Shown: positions 8,600 through 17,503, numbered from the stretch's first letter. The stretch: DNA of 64,000 nucleotides from Telmatospirillum sp. (GCA_020248985.1 JADCGL010000030.1:100600-164599); one strand, 5' to 3'. Translations and numbers: made by a program. The notes: a model not told the origin generated them from the sequence alone.

Positions 8600-9748
8600 A
8601 TGAAATTGCGCACTGCTCTTCTCGCCGCTGCCGCATCCGTTGCGCTGATCGGTACCGCCTCGGCCCAGAACACCACCGGCTTCTATATCGGCGGTGCAGC
8701 TGGCGTATCGATCATCGAAAAAGTCGATGGCACCTACAAGCCGGCCGGCACCAAAGCGTCCCAGGACTACAAGACCGGCTACGGTCTGTTGGGTGCGCTC
8801 GGCTACGGCTACAGCAACGGCTTCCGGTCGGAAGTCGAAGCCGCCTACTCCGAAGCCAAGACGAAGAACTCGAGCTATGCGCTGGGCAGCGGCATCACGG
8901 CCTCGACCGGCGGCAATGCCAACGCCTTTTCGCTGTTCGGCAACGCGCTGTACGACTTCAATCTCGGTCTGCCGGTCACGCCGTATCTGGGCGTCGGCCT
9001 CGGCTGGCTGCGTCTCGCCGCCGAAACCAAAGTCAATTCGAACTCCGGCAACATCAAGCTGATCGACGATTCGGCCGATACGGTGGGTTATCAGCTGATC
9101 GCCGGCATGTCGCTGCCGATTGTCGACAATCTCAAGGCGACGCTCGACTATCGCTTCAAGTCGAGCTTCAACAAGCCGAAATTCGACACGTCGGCCGAAG
9201 CGCGCGGCCTCAACGCCAATCTGCGCACGTTCGAAGCCGACCGTCCGATGATCCACAACGTGTTCTTGGGCTTGCGCTACGAGTTCGGCGCCCCGGCGCG
9301 TCCGGCCCCTGCCGCAACGCCCGTCCAAGCGCCGGCGCCGGCTCCGGCCCCGGCTCCGGCCCCTGTTGCCGCTCCGGCACCCGCCCCAGCCCCGGCCGCT
9401 GCACCGGCCGCACAGATCCAGCGCAACTTCCTCGTCTTCTTCGATTTCAACGAATCGACGCTGACGCCGGAAGCCTCGCGCATCATCCAGCAGGCCGCCA
9501 CGACCGCCCGCCAGGGCAACGTAACGCGCATCACGGCGACGGGCCACACCGACACGTCGGGCTCGCCGCAGTACAACCAGCGCCTCTCCGAGCGTCGTGC
9601 CGACGCGGTTCGCGCCGACCTGGTACGCCAGGGCATCCCAGCCAACCAGATCGTCACGATCGGTCGCGGCGAAAGTGAACTGCGCGTGCGCACCGCCGAC
9701 GGCGTGCGCGAGCCGCAGAACCGCCGCGTGGAAATCGTTCTCCAGTAA
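8600..9748 (+). CDS. OmpA-like outer-membrane protein (second of two)
   Basis: A 382-residue paralogue of the preceding gene. Signal peptide MKLRTALLAAAASVALIGTASAQ, then a beta-barrel domain (GFYIGGAAGVS, TGYGLLGALGYGYSNGFRSEVEAAY, PVTPYLGVGLGWLRLA, VFLGLRYEFGAP). A proline-alanine linker of ~40 residues (about 235-272) leads to an OmpA C-terminal domain (FLVFFDFNESTLTPEAS, ATGHTDTSGSPQYNQRLSERRA, TIGRGESELRVRT, NRRVEIVLQ). ATG 8600 has an A-rich GGA ribosome-binding site at 8585-8593; the frame is open further upstream but lacks a signal-like start. The gene is followed by a strong terminator. High use of preferred GC codons and the good RBS suggest an abundant structural protein (inference). 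Confidence 0.92.
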   Translation: MKLRTALLAAAASVALIGTASAQNTTGFYIGGAAGVSIIEKVDGTYKPAGTKASQDYKTGYGLLGALGYGYSNGFRSEVEAAYSEAKTKNSSYALGSGITASTGGNANAFSLFGNALYDFNLGLPVTPYLGVGLGWLRLAAETKVNSNSGNIKLIDDSADTVGYQLIAGMSLPIVDNLKATLDYRFKSSFNKPKFDTSAEARGLNANLRTFEADRPMIHNVFLGLRYEFGAPARPAPAATPVQAPAPAPAPAPAPVAAPAPAPAPAAAPAAQIQRNFLVFFDFNESTLTPEASRIIQQAATTARQGNVTRITATGHTDTSGSPQYNQRLSERRADAVRADLVRQGIPANQIVTIGRGESELRVRTADGVREPQNRRVEIVLQ

Positions 9749-9770
9749 CGGTTTCGTACCTTCAAACGGC

Positions 9771-9801
9771 AAAAGGGCCGGTCGCAAGACCGGCCCTTTT
9801 T
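9771..9801 (+). terminator. Rho-independent terminator after the OmpA-like pair
   Basis: A perfect 9-bp GC-rich stem (GGGCCGGTC 9775-9783, loop GCAA 9784-9787, GACCGGCCC 9788-9796) is flanked by AAAA on the left and TTTTT on the right (9797-9801). The GCAA tetraloop adds stability. The A run makes it usable on both strands, so it could also stop the converging gene that ends at 9854. Confidence 0.93.
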
Positions 9802-9853
9802 GTTTGGAAGGACGACGCTCGAAGCGAGCCCCCAGCGCCGCAGCCGCCGATCG

Positions 9854-10378
9854 TTACGGCGCCAGCGCGTACTGCATGGCCGGATCGCGGCCGCAAACTT
9901 CGCCCACGCGCATCATGCCGCCTTTGACCTTGGCTTCGACATGTTCGCCGAGCTTGCCCCGCGGAATGTCGGCGACGTCCGAGAATTGCTTGACCGTCTC
10001 TTCGCAGAAGCTTTGGCTTGCCATCGAGCGGTTGGACGCGTCGTTGGCAAGAGCCGTCGTGAACGTATCGTAGCGGCGCTGCGGATTGCCTGTACCAAGG
10101 CGCGTAAAATGCTGCTGCAGCACGCGATTGTAACGCTGCAGCTCGGCGCTGTGCCGATCCATGAAGGCGTTGTAGTGGCCGCTTTGGTCGATCGCACGCG
10201 TGCAAGACAATGTGGCGACCATCAATTCGGTCTGCAGCACGCGGGCCTTTACGGCGACCGCCTCCTCGCGCGTCAGGCATTGCTGCTGCTGGGCAAAGGC
10301 CAAGCCCGAACCAAGGCTCAGCGCGACGACGGCGGTGCTTAGGGTTCGGCTCAATCGCACAATTCTCTCCTGCCGCAA
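9854..10378 (-). CDS. Hypothetical secreted protein, 174 aa
   Basis: Signal peptide within the first ~30 residues (LSTAVVALSLGSGLAFAQ), then a mature domain of ~145 residues predicted to be mainly helical. Four cysteines (QCLTREEA, LSCTRAID, FCEETVKQF, EVCGRDP) are likely to form two disulfides in the periplasm. The spacing and the helical heptads give no match to a family I recognise. It converges on the OmpA-like pair across a shared terminator and is divergent from the aspartate dehydrogenase gene (82 bp between starts), so both probably have promoters in 10379-10460. The start at 10378 could instead be an internal codon; the signal peptide is retained either way. Confidence 0.65.
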   Translation of the reverse strand: MRQERIVRLSRTLSTAVVALSLGSGLAFAQQQQCLTREEAVAVKARVLQTELMVATLSCTRAIDQSGHYNAFMDRHSAELQRYNRVLQQHFTRLGTGNPQRRYDTFTTALANDASNRSMASQSFCEETVKQFSDVADIPRGKLGEHVEAKVKGGMMRVGEVCGRDPAMQYALAP

Positions 10379-10460
10379 CGGGCTGAATACGCGTTATATA
10401 CGAACATCGGGGCGCTTCCGACCAGCTTTTTTGACGCAGCACTAAGTCGCGGAGGTCGCA

Positions 10461-11252
10461 TTGAAAATCGGGATTGTCGGACTCGGCTCGATCGGGGCTG
10501 CGGTCGCAACGCGGCTCGCACCGCCGCTCGAACTCGTCGCCGTCGCAGGCCGCGAGTCGCAGGCGGCGGCCGCCAAATGCGCAGCACTTGGGCTTCGCGC
10601 GCCAACGACCGACCTTGCGGCCCTCGTCGCGGCCAGCGACGTGGTCGTCGATTGTGCCGTCGCCGCAAGCTTTCGTACGGTCGCCGAGGCAGGCCTCGCG
10701 GCCGGGCGCATCCTCGTCACGGTCAATGCCGCAGCCCTGCTCGATCATCTCGATCTTGTCGAACTTGCCGCAGCCAAAGGTGGGCGCATCGTCGTTGCCA
10801 CGGGCGCTTTGCTTGCGCTCGATGCCGTTGCCGCCGCCACCCTCGGCCGCATCGAAAGCGTTACGATGCGCAACCGCAAACCGCCGAAGGGTTTGGCGGG
10901 TGCACCCTACATCGTCGAAAACGGCATCGACCTCGCCGCAATCACAGCACCAATCTGCGTGTTTCGCGGCACGGCGCGTGAAGCCGCCAAAGGCTTTCCA
11001 GCCAACGTCAATGTCGCGGCCGCCTTGAGTCTGGCCGGTGCGGGTCCTGACCAAACGATGGTCGAAATCTGGGCCGATCCGACGCTGACACGCAATGTGC
11101 ACGAGTTCGATCTCGTGTCGGACAGCGTGTCGTTCTCGGTGCGCACCGAGGGCCTGCCGAGCCCCGACAACCCGAAGACCAGCGCCATCGTGCCGCTGTC
11201 GGTGCTGGCGACCCTGCAGCGGCTCGCGAGCCCGCTCAGGATCGGAACGTAG
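10461..11252 (+). CDS. nadX: L-aspartate dehydrogenase
   Basis: NAD(P)-dependent aspartate dehydrogenase, which oxidises L-aspartate to iminoaspartate for NAD biosynthesis or aspartate breakdown. The 263-residue product opens with a Rossmann fingerprint (KIGIVGLGSIGAAVATRL), continues with SDVVVDCAVAASFRTVAEAGL and VTVNAAALLD, and has the DUF108 catalytic region VTMRNRKPPKGLAGAPY. This is followed by GFPANVNVAAALSLAG, which includes the Asn typical of the family, and a late conserved VEIWADPTLTRNVHEFDL. Length matches NadX. The 3' end overlaps the converging OsmC gene by 17 bp. No other nad genes are close, so a catabolic role cannot be excluded. Confidence 0.88.
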   Translation: MKIGIVGLGSIGAAVATRLAPPLELVAVAGRESQAAAAKCAALGLRAPTTDLAALVAASDVVVDCAVAASFRTVAEAGLAAGRILVTVNAAALLDHLDLVELAAAKGGRIVVATGALLALDAVAAATLGRIESVTMRNRKPPKGLAGAPYIVENGIDLAAITAPICVFRGTAREAAKGFPANVNVAAALSLAGAGPDQTMVEIWADPTLTRNVHEFDLVSDSVSFSVRTEGLPSPDNPKTSAIVPLSVLATLQRLASPLRIGT

Positions 11253-11625
11253 TCGCGATCTTGATGCCGGCCGCCAGGAACTTGTGCACGGGGCAATGCT
11301 CGGCGATCGCCAACAGGCGCTGGCGCTGCTCGGCATCGAGCGTGCCGACCAATTCGATCTCACGCAGGATCGTACGGTCCGCCGCCATGCTCACGTGCGT
11401 AGCGATGCGCTCGAGCGGCCAGCCTTTGCGGTCGGCATAGAGGCGCACGGTCATGTTCGTGCAGGCGCCAAGCCCGGTCAGCACGAAGCCGAACGGCGGC
11501 AAGCCCGCCCCGCTCCCGCCCTCGGCCGCCGGCATGTCAGCCGTCAGGCGATGGCCGTCGCCGACCGCTTCGCTGGCGTATTTTGGCCCCGTTTCGGTGA
11601 CAACAATATCGGGTGTGTGCGCCAT
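11236..11625 (-). CDS. OsmC family peroxidase-like protein
   Basis: A 129-residue OsmC/Ohr-fold protein. It contains GDGHRLTADMPAAEGG, the helix segment PFGFVLTGLGACTNMTVRLYADRKGWPL with the resolving-type cysteine in GACTNMT, and the C-terminal AIAEHCPVHKFL with the second cysteine. Two such cysteines act as a thiol peroxidase pair in the family, which detoxifies organic hydroperoxides in the cytoplasm. The variant EHCPVH is usual for the YhfA-like branch rather than Ohr. ATG 11625 has GGGAG 10-15 bases upstream on the minus strand. Divergent from the Nudix gene and convergent with nadX. Confidence 0.85.
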   Translation of the reverse strand: MAHTPDIVVTETGPKYASEAVGDGHRLTADMPAAEGGSGAGLPPFGFVLTGLGACTNMTVRLYADRKGWPLERIATHVSMAADRTILREIELVGTLDAEQRQRLLAIAEHCPVHKFLAAGIKIATTFRS

Positions 11626-11712
11626 CTTCGCTCGTCTCCCTTTTGGCCGACCTCGGGCTACCGCCAGCCCAAGATGCTTGAAACCGTCGCTTCCCCCAAG
11701 AGACAATGGCGC

Positions 11713-12318
11713 ATGGACAAATCCGATGTCGAGATTCTGGCGCGCACCCAAAGCTATCGCGGCTTCCTGCGGGTCGACGAATACAAGCTGCGCCACCGCC
11801 TGTTTGCAGGCGGCTGGAGTCCCGTTCTGTCACGCGAAGTGATGGAGCGCGGCAACGCCGTTGCGGCCGCCCTCTACGATCCCGCCCGCGACCAGGTCGT
11901 GCTGATCGAACAGTTCCGCATCGGCGCCTTTACGGCTGGACAGACGCCCTGGATGGTCGAGGGGGTCGCCGGCATGCTGGCCAAAGACGCCGATCCGATC
12001 CCCGTCTTGCGCCACGAGATCGCCGAAGAAACCGGGCTCGAGGCAACCGCGATCGAGCGCATCGGCCGCGCCATGGCGTCGCCCGGCGGTACAAGCGAAT
12101 GCGTGGAGATGTACGCGGCCAAAGTAGATGCAAGCAAAGCCGCAGGCTTCCACGGGCTTGCGCACGAGGGCGAAGATATCCGCGTCTTCGCCGAGGATTT
12201 CGCGACTGCATTTGCGTCGTTCTTCGACGGACACCGCCTCGGAAGCGGCTTTACGATCATGTGCCTGCAATGGCTTGCCCTCAACCGCGAGCGGCTGCGC
12301 ACGCAATGGAGAGATTAG
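11713..12318 (+). CDS. Nudix hydrolase, ADP-ribose pyrophosphatase type, with altered Nudix box
   Basis: A 201-residue Nudix protein like NudF/ADP-ribose pyrophosphatase: RGFLRVDEYKLRHRLF, GNAVAAALYDPARDQVVLIEQFRIGA, WMVEGVAGML and ASPGGTSECVEMYAAKVD are the usual blocks of that branch. The Nudix box runs from G of GMLAKDADPIPVLRHEIAEE. The catalytic E-x2-EE-x-G residues are present, but the E at position 7 is Ala and the conserved Arg at position 15 is His, so activity or metal binding may differ. Probable start ATG 11713 (MDKSDVEI); the open frame upstream is shadow. The stop is one base before cysK, making a cysK-sseA operon with sulfur genes. Substrate is inferred only from family. Confidence 0.85.
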   Translation: MDKSDVEILARTQSYRGFLRVDEYKLRHRLFAGGWSPVLSREVMERGNAVAAALYDPARDQVVLIEQFRIGAFTAGQTPWMVEGVAGMLAKDADPIPVLRHEIAEETGLEATAIERIGRAMASPGGTSECVEMYAAKVDASKAAGFHGLAHEGEDIRVFAEDFATAFASFFDGHRLGSGFTIMCLQWLALNRERLRTQWRD

Positions 12319-12319
12319 A

Positions 12320-13372
12320 ATGAGCGATATCCGCGACGGCTTTGTTGGCACGATCGGCAATACGCCGCTGATCCGCCTGCGCAAGGCAAGCGAAGCGACG
12401 GGCTGCGAAATTCTCGGCAAGGCCGAATTCCTGAATCCCGGTGGCTCGGTCAAAGATCGTGCGGCTCTGCAGATGATCGTGGATGCCGAAGAAAAGGGCC
12501 TGCTGCGCCCGGGCGGCATCATCGTCGAGGGCACCGCCGGCAATACCGGCATTGGCCTTGCCCTCGTCGGCAATGCGCGCGGCTATCGCAGCGTCATCGT
12601 GATGCCCGACACGCAAAGCCAGGAGAAAAAGGATTTCCTGCGCCTCGTTGGTGCGGAACTGCGCTTGGTACCGGCCGCCCCTTACGCCAATCCCAACAAC
12701 TACATCAAAGTCTCGGGGCGCCTCGCCGAGGAAATCGGCAAGACACATCCGGCCGGTGCGTTGTGGGCCAACCAGTTCGACAATATCGCCAACCGCGAGG
12801 CGCATATCCGCACGACGGGGCCTGAGATCTTCAAGCAGACCGACGGCAAGGTCGATGCGTTCATCTGCGCCGTCGGCTCGGGCGGCACGCTTGCGGGCAC
12901 GGCCATCGCCCTGCGCCGCCTCAAGCCCAGCGTGAAAATCGGCATCGCCGATCCGTTCGGGGCTGCGCTCTACAGCTACTTCACGACGGGCGTGCTCAAA
13001 TCGGAAGGCAGTTCGATCACCGAAGGGATCGGCCAGGGCCGCATTACGAAGAATCTCGAGGGGCTTACGGTCGACCACGCCTTCCGCATTGCCGACGACG
13101 ACGCGGTGCGCATCGTGTTCGAACTGCTGCGCGAAGAAGGGCTGTTCTTGGGCGCGTCCTCGGGCGTCAACGTGGCAGGTGCAATCCAAATGGCCAAGAC
13201 GCTGGGTCCAGGCCACACGATCGTGACGATCCTGTGTGACGGCGGCGCGCGCTACGCCTCCAAGCTGTTCGACCCCACCTTCCTGCGCAGCAAGAACCTG
13301 CCCGTGCCCGCGTGGCTCGACAGCCCGACGGCGATCCCAATTCCAACCCCTTTGCAGACGGTGCAGCCATGA
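12320..13372 (+). CDS. cysK: Cysteine synthase A
   Basis: PLP-dependent O-acetylserine sulfhydrylase, which joins sulfide to O-acetylserine to make cysteine. The 350-residue product has GNTPLIRLRKAS, the Schiff-base lysine K45 in NPGGSVKDRAAL, the substrate loop EGTAGNTGIGLALVG, and the glycine-rich PLP phosphate region AVGSGGTLAGTA. ITEGIGQGRIT and GASSGVNVAGAI follow, then the C-terminal CDGGARYASKLFDP. Length is slightly above the ~310-residue enteric CysK, as in the alphaproteobacterial form. It begins one base after the Nudix stop and shares ATGA with sseA, so it is in the middle of a tightly coupled operon for cysteine and sulfane sulfur metabolism. Confidence 0.93.
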   Translation: MSDIRDGFVGTIGNTPLIRLRKASEATGCEILGKAEFLNPGGSVKDRAALQMIVDAEEKGLLRPGGIIVEGTAGNTGIGLALVGNARGYRSVIVMPDTQSQEKKDFLRLVGAELRLVPAAPYANPNNYIKVSGRLAEEIGKTHPAGALWANQFDNIANREAHIRTTGPEIFKQTDGKVDAFICAVGSGGTLAGTAIALRRLKPSVKIGIADPFGAALYSYFTTGVLKSEGSSITEGIGQGRITKNLEGLTVDHAFRIADDDAVRIVFELLREEGLFLGASSGVNVAGAIQMAKTLGPGHTIVTILCDGGARYASKLFDPTFLRSKNLPVPAWLDSPTAIPIPTPLQTVQP

Positions 13373-14217
13373 GCTTCCCGGCCCTCGTTTCGAGCGACTG
13401 GCTCGCTGGCCATCTCGACGATGCCAGCGTGCGCGTCGTCGACGGCTCCTACCATCTGCCGACCGCCAAACGCGATGCGGCCGCCGAGTTTCTGGCGGCG
13501 CATATTCCGGGGGCGGTGTTTTTCGACATCGAAGCGATCAGCGACCACACGAGCGATCTGCCGCACATGCTGCCCGCACCCGAGGCGTTTGCGGCGGCCG
13601 CGGGTGCACTCGGCATAGATGCCGACACGCATGTGGTGGTCTACGACGCGTACGGCCTCATGAGTGCGGCACGCGTGTGGTGGATGCTGCGCGTGTTCGG
13701 CCACGACCGCGTTTCGGTGCTCGACGGCGGTTTCCCGAAATGGCGCAAAGACGGCCATCCGGTCGAAGCGGGGCCCGCGCGCAATGCGCCGCGGCGCTTT
13801 GCGGCGACGTTTCGGCCCGAGCTCGTGCGCGCCAAAGGCGATCTTGTCGCCAATCTTGCGGCACCCGCATTCCAAGTGGCGGATGCGCGCTCGAACGCGC
13901 GCTTTTTGGCGCAGGCACCGGAGCCGCGCGCAGGCCTGCGCGGCGGCCATATTCCAGGCTCGGCCAGCCTGCCATACACGGCTCTGCTCGACCCCGCGAC
14001 GCAGACCTTGCTGCCGCCCGAGGCCATCGCCAAACGCTTCGCCGAAGCCGGGATCGACACAGGGAAACCCATCGTCGCCTCGTGCGGATCGGGCGTCACG
14101 GCCTGCGTGCTGGCCCTCGGGCTCTACACGCTCGGCCGCACGGACACGCCCGTCTACGACGGCTCATGGTCCGAATGGGGCCTGCCCGACGGCCCGCCGG
14201 TGGCGACGCGCGCTTGA
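13369..14217 (+). CDS. sseA: 3-mercaptopyruvate sulfurtransferase
   Basis: Two-domain rhodanese-type enzyme that transfers sulfur from 3-mercaptopyruvate to acceptors such as cyanide or thioredoxin. The 282-residue product has an inactive N-terminal rhodanese domain (VRVVDGSYHLPTAKRDA, HIPGAVFFDIEAISD, VVVYDAYGLMSAARVWWMLR) and a C-terminal domain with the catalytic loop SCGSGVTACV (Cys239). The CGSGVT loop distinguishes mercaptopyruvate sulfurtransferases from thiosulfate ones. ATG 13369 overlaps the cysK stop (ATGA), so translation is coupled. A longer in-frame start at 13312 lies inside cysK and is unlikely. It converges on aapP with two bases between stops. Confidence 0.93.
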   Translation: MSFPALVSSDWLAGHLDDASVRVVDGSYHLPTAKRDAAAEFLAAHIPGAVFFDIEAISDHTSDLPHMLPAPEAFAAAAGALGIDADTHVVVYDAYGLMSAARVWWMLRVFGHDRVSVLDGGFPKWRKDGHPVEAGPARNAPRRFAATFRPELVRAKGDLVANLAAPAFQVADARSNARFLAQAPEPRAGLRGGHIPGSASLPYTALLDPATQTLLPPEAIAKRFAEAGIDTGKPIVASCGSGVTACVLALGLYTLGRTDTPVYDGSWSEWGLPDGPPVATRA

Positions 14218-14219
14218 GC

Positions 14220-14984
14220 CTAGTGGTTTAGGATCTGCGACAAGAACAGCTTGGTGCGCTCGTTCTGCGGGTTGCCGAAGAACGCTTCCGGCTCGTTGGC
14301 TTCGACGATTTCGCCCTTGTCCATGAACACGACGCGGTCGGCGACGGCCTTGGCGAAGCCCATCTCGTGCGTGACGCAGATCATCGTCATGCCTTCGCGC
14401 GCAAGCTCGACCATCGTGTCGAGCACCTCCTTGACCATTTCGGGGTCGAGGGCCGAGGTCGGCTCGTCGAACAGCATGATCTTGGGCTTCATGCAGAGCG
14501 AGCGCGCGATCGCCACGCGCTGCTGCTGGCCGCCCGACAGTTGGCCCGGATATTTGTTGGCCTGCTCGGGGATGCGGACGCGCTTGAGGAAATGCATCGC
14601 CGTTTCTTCGGCTTCCTTCTTGGGCACTTTGCGCACCCAGATCGGCGCCAAGGTCAGGTTCTCGAGCACGGTCAGATGCGGGAACAGGTTGAAATGCTGG
14701 AACACCATGCCGACTTCGCGGCGAATCGCCTCGATGTTCTTGAGGTCGTTGGTGAGCTCGATGCCGTCCACCATCAGCGTGCCCTTCTGGTGTTCTTCCA
14801 GACGGTTGATGCAGCGGATCATCGTCGATTTGCCCGAGCCCGAGGGGCCGCACACGACGATTTTCTGGCCGCGCTCGCAGATGAAATCGATGTTCTTGAG
14901 CACATGGAACTCGCCGTACCATTTGTTGAGGGCCTTGAGCTCGATCATCGGCCCTTGTTTGGCGGCGGCTGGGGAAGCGGTCAT
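14220..14984 (-). CDS. aapP: General L-amino-acid ABC transporter, ATP-binding protein
   Basis: ATPase of the general amino-acid permease AapJQMP (polar amino-acid family), last gene of the operon. The 254-residue product has Walker [11 protein letters not shown]-loop [17 protein letters not shown], signature [15 protein letters not shown], Walker [16 protein letters not shown] and the switch histidine in VTHEMGF. The start [19 protein letters not shown] at 14984 has a short non-conserved N-terminal tail before MIELK. It is 34 bp downstream of aapM and ends two bases from the converging sseA. Confidence 0.95.
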   Translation of the reverse strand: MTASPAAAKQGPMIELKALNKWYGEFHVLKNIDFICERGQKIVVCGPSGSGKSTMIRCINRLEEHQKGTLMVDGIELTNDLKNIEAIRREVGMVFQHFNLFPHLTVLENLTLAPIWVRKVPKKEAEETAMHFLKRVRIPEQANKYPGQLSGGQQQRVAIARSLCMKPKIMLFDEPTSALDPEMVKEVLDTMVELAREGMTMICVTHEMGFAKAVADRVVFMDKGEIVEANEPEAFFGNPQNERTKLFLSQILNH

Positions 14985-15018
14985 GAGGGGATTTCTCCGT
15001 CGCTGAGTGGCGGTGGGA

Positions 15019-16119
15019 TTAGCGGTGTTTGTTGCGGTTGAGTTCGACTTCGATGCGCTGGCTGTATTTCGACATCGCGAAGCAGAACACGAAATAGATG
15101 AGCGAGACGCCGAAATAGGCCTCGGGCCCGAAGCCGCGCCATTGCGGATCGGCAACCGCGACCTTGGCGGCGTTGAGGATGTCGAGCAGGCCGATGATCA
15201 GCACCAGCGACGTGTCCTTGAAGAGGCCGATGAAGGTGTTGACCATCGGCGGGATCACCAGGCGCAGGGCCTGCGGCAGCACGATCATCATCGTCGCCTG
15301 CCAGTAGGACAAGCCGAGCGCGTCGGCCGCTTCGTATTGGCCCTTGGGCAAGGCCTGCAGGCCACCGCGAACGACCTCCGCGAGATAAGCGCCCGCGAAC
15401 ATGATGATCGCGATCTGCGCGCGCAGCAGCTTGTCGATCGAAACGCCTTCGGGCAGGAACAGCGGGAACATGACCGAGGCCATGAACAAGAGGCTGATCA
15501 GCGGCACGCCGCGGATGAGTTCGATGTAGACGACGCACATCGACTTGATCACGGGCATGTGCGAGCGCCGCCCGAGTGCGAGCAGAATGGCGAGCGGAAA
15601 GGCCAAGGCGAGCCCGAAGGTCGACAGGATCAGGGTCAACACGAGGCCGCCCCAGCGCTCCTGCGGCACGAAGCTCAAGCCCAGCACCCCGCCCCACATC
15701 AGCACGGAAATGGTTCCGAGGCCCGCGATCCACGCGATCGGCAGCCGCAAGTTCCAGTTCGCGCGCATCGCGCTGAAGAAATAGAGGCCGATGAAGATCG
15801 CCGACGACAGGGCCGGACGCCATTGCTCGTCGAACGGATATGTGGCGAACAGGATGAAGCGCCATTTCTCCGGAAACAGCGCCCAGCAAGCGCCAACGCC
15901 CTTGGCGGCGCGGCATTCAGCCGAGGTGCCGATCCAGACGGCGTTGAAGATGCCCCACGAGCCGAAGAAGAACACGGCTTTGGCGACGACGTAGAACACG
16001 ACCAGTGTGAGCGCCGTGTTGGCCCAGCTCGAAAACAGGTTGGCGCGCACCCAAGCCATGAGCTTGGACTCGCCGATACCGCCCGCAGCGTCCATCGCAG
16101 CCGCATTTGCGTTGGCCAT
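15019..16119 (-). CDS. aapM: General L-amino-acid ABC transporter permease AapM
   Basis: Inner-membrane permease of the Aap system, 366 residues, with about eight hydrophobic segments. It has the binding-protein-dependent transport motif typical of HisMQ-type permeases ([24 protein letters not shown], then [24 protein letters not shown]). The N-terminal ~150 residues contain the extra transmembrane and soluble region ([24 protein letters not shown]) that distinguishes Aap/Bzt permeases from shorter His/Gln ones. Starts three bases after the aapQ stop, so the two heterodimer partners are coupled. Confidence 0.94.
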   Translation of the reverse strand: MANANAAAMDAAGGIGESKLMAWVRANLFSSWANTALTLVVFYVVAKAVFFFGSWGIFNAVWIGTSAECRAAKGVGACWALFPEKWRFILFATYPFDEQWRPALSSAIFIGLYFFSAMRANWNLRLPIAWIAGLGTISVLMWGGVLGLSFVPQERWGGLVLTLILSTFGLALAFPLAILLALGRRSHMPVIKSMCVVYIELIRGVPLISLLFMASVMFPLFLPEGVSIDKLLRAQIAIIMFAGAYLAEVVRGGLQALPKGQYEAADALGLSYWQATMMIVLPQALRLVIPPMVNTFIGLFKDTSLVLIIGLLDILNAAKVAVADPQWRGFGPEAYFGVSLIYFVFCFAMSKYSQRIEVELNRNKHR

Positions 16120-16122
16120 GAC

Positions 16123-17322
16123 CTAGCGCTCCTTGAATGCGATGCGTTTGTTGTACCAGTTCATCAGCACGGAGATCGACAGGCTCACGGTCAAGTAAGC
16201 CGCCATGATCATCGCAATGCCTTCGATCGCCTGGCCGGTCTGATTGAGGGTCGTGTTGACGATCGACACGAGGTCGGGATAGCCGATCGCTACCGCCAGC
16301 GACGAGTTTTTCGTGAGATTGAGGAACTGGCTCGTCATCGGCGGAATGATCACGCGCAAAGCCTGCGGCAGAATGACAAGCTGCAGCATGGGCCCGCGGC
16401 GCAAGCCCAGCGCCGAGGCCGCTTCGGTCTGGCCGTTCGGCACGGCGAGAATGCCCGCCCGCACGATCTCGGCAATGAAGCCGGCCGTGTAGGTGACAAG
16501 CCCGACCAGCAACGCCGCAAACTCGGGCGTCATCGTAAGGCCGCCCTGGAAATTGAAACCGCGCAGCACCGGCCAATCCATCGTCACCGGAGCACCGCCG
16601 ATCAGCCATACGACGAGCGGTCCGCCCGCGAGCAGGCCGATCGTGGCCAGCAGAACCGGAAACTGCTCGCCCGTCGCCGCCTGGCGCACGCGCGCCCAGC
16701 GCGCCATGAAATACGAAGCGACGATGGCGGCGAGGAAGGCAACGCCCATCCATGCATGAATCCAATGATCGGCAGGCACCGGGATCTTGACGCCGCGGTT
16801 CGACAGGAACACGCCAGGCAACGCCTCGATCGCCTGACGGGGCCCCGGCAGACTGTCCTGGAACATCGCCCACCAGAAAAACAGCTGCACCAGCAGCGGC
16901 AGATTGCGGATAAATTCGACGTAGGTCGAACACACGCCGGCCACGAGAACGTTCTTGGACAAGCGCCCGATGCCGATCAGCGTGCCCAATATCGTCGCCA
17001 GCACGATGCCGATCACGGCCACGCGCAGCGTGTTGAGAATGCCGACGAGGACGGCGCGCCCATAGGTGTCTTGCGGGCCGTACTCGATCATCGTCTCGCC
17101 GATCGCGAAACCCGCCTCGCGCGACAGGAACGCCCAGCCCGTCGTGAAGCCGCGCGTGGCAAGGTTGGTCAGCGTGTTGGAGATCAGCCACCAGCCGCAA
17201 AAGCCGACGATTCCGACAACCACGACCTGCCAGAAAATTGCCCGGAACGTTGGATCGCTCAACGAAAAACGCATTGCGTTGTCGTCGTTGCGTCCACCGG
17301 AGCCTGCCGATTGACCGGCCAT
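16123..17322 (-). CDS. aapQ: General L-amino-acid ABC transporter permease AapQ
   Basis: Partner permease of AapM, 399 residues from ATG 17322, which has a GGAG sequence about seven bases upstream. It shows TRGFTTGWAFLSREAGFAIGE, STYVEFIRNLPLLVQLFFWW and the cytoplasmic ATPase-coupling loop EIVRAGILAVPNGQTEAASALGLRRG, followed by PPMTSQFLNLTKNSSLAVAIGYPDLV, all typical of AapQ/BztB. Around eight hydrophobic segments are visible. The frame is open for 34 more codons upstream, but that part has no conserved character. It follows aapJ after a 181-bp gap that holds a stable hairpin. Confidence 0.94.
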   Translation of the reverse strand: MAGQSAGSGGRNDDNAMRFSLSDPTFRAIFWQVVVVGIVGFCGWWLISNTLTNLATRGFTTGWAFLSREAGFAIGETMIEYGPQDTYGRAVLVGILNTLRVAVIGIVLATILGTLIGIGRLSKNVLVAGVCSTYVEFIRNLPLLVQLFFWWAMFQDSLPGPRQAIEALPGVFLSNRGVKIPVPADHWIHAWMGVAFLAAIVASYFMARWARVRQAATGEQFPVLLATIGLLAGGPLVVWLIGGAPVTMDWPVLRGFNFQGGLTMTPEFAALLVGLVTYTAGFIAEIVRAGILAVPNGQTEAASALGLRRGPMLQLVILPQALRVIIPPMTSQFLNLTKNSSLAVAIGYPDLVSIVNTTLNQTGQAIEGIAMIMAAYLTVSLSISVLMNWYNKRIAFKER

Positions 17323-17454
17323 CGCTCCACCCCTCTGTTCGCCGCAGCCCGGAAAAGGATTGCGACTGGTTACTGACTTTGCGGCTCTAACGACCGCTTT
17401 TTTAACATTCAAGAACCGGGCCAAACTTCGGATCGGCCACGGGTTTCGGCAATT

Positions 17455-17487
17455 CGGCGCCCGGGAGCGTTGGACTCCCGAGCGCCG
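17455..17487 (-). other. Intercistronic hairpin between aapJ and aapQ
   Basis: A 13-bp inverted repeat with one wobble pair: arms 17455-17467 and 17475-17487 around a 7-base loop (17468-17474). It starts 16 bases downstream of the aapJ stop and is not followed by a T tract, so it is more likely a 3' mRNA-stabilising or partial-attenuation element than a full terminator. Such hairpins commonly keep the binding protein in excess over the permeases; that role is inferred here. Confidence 0.65.
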
Positions 17488-17503
17488 ACAGCCGGTCCCA
17501 ACC

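Noticed and set aside
15007..17376. 789-codon frame antisense to the aap permeases
   Set aside because: His/Asp/Arg-rich composition typical of an antisense shadow of GC-rich membrane-protein genes; the opposite strand has clear AapM/AapQ homology.
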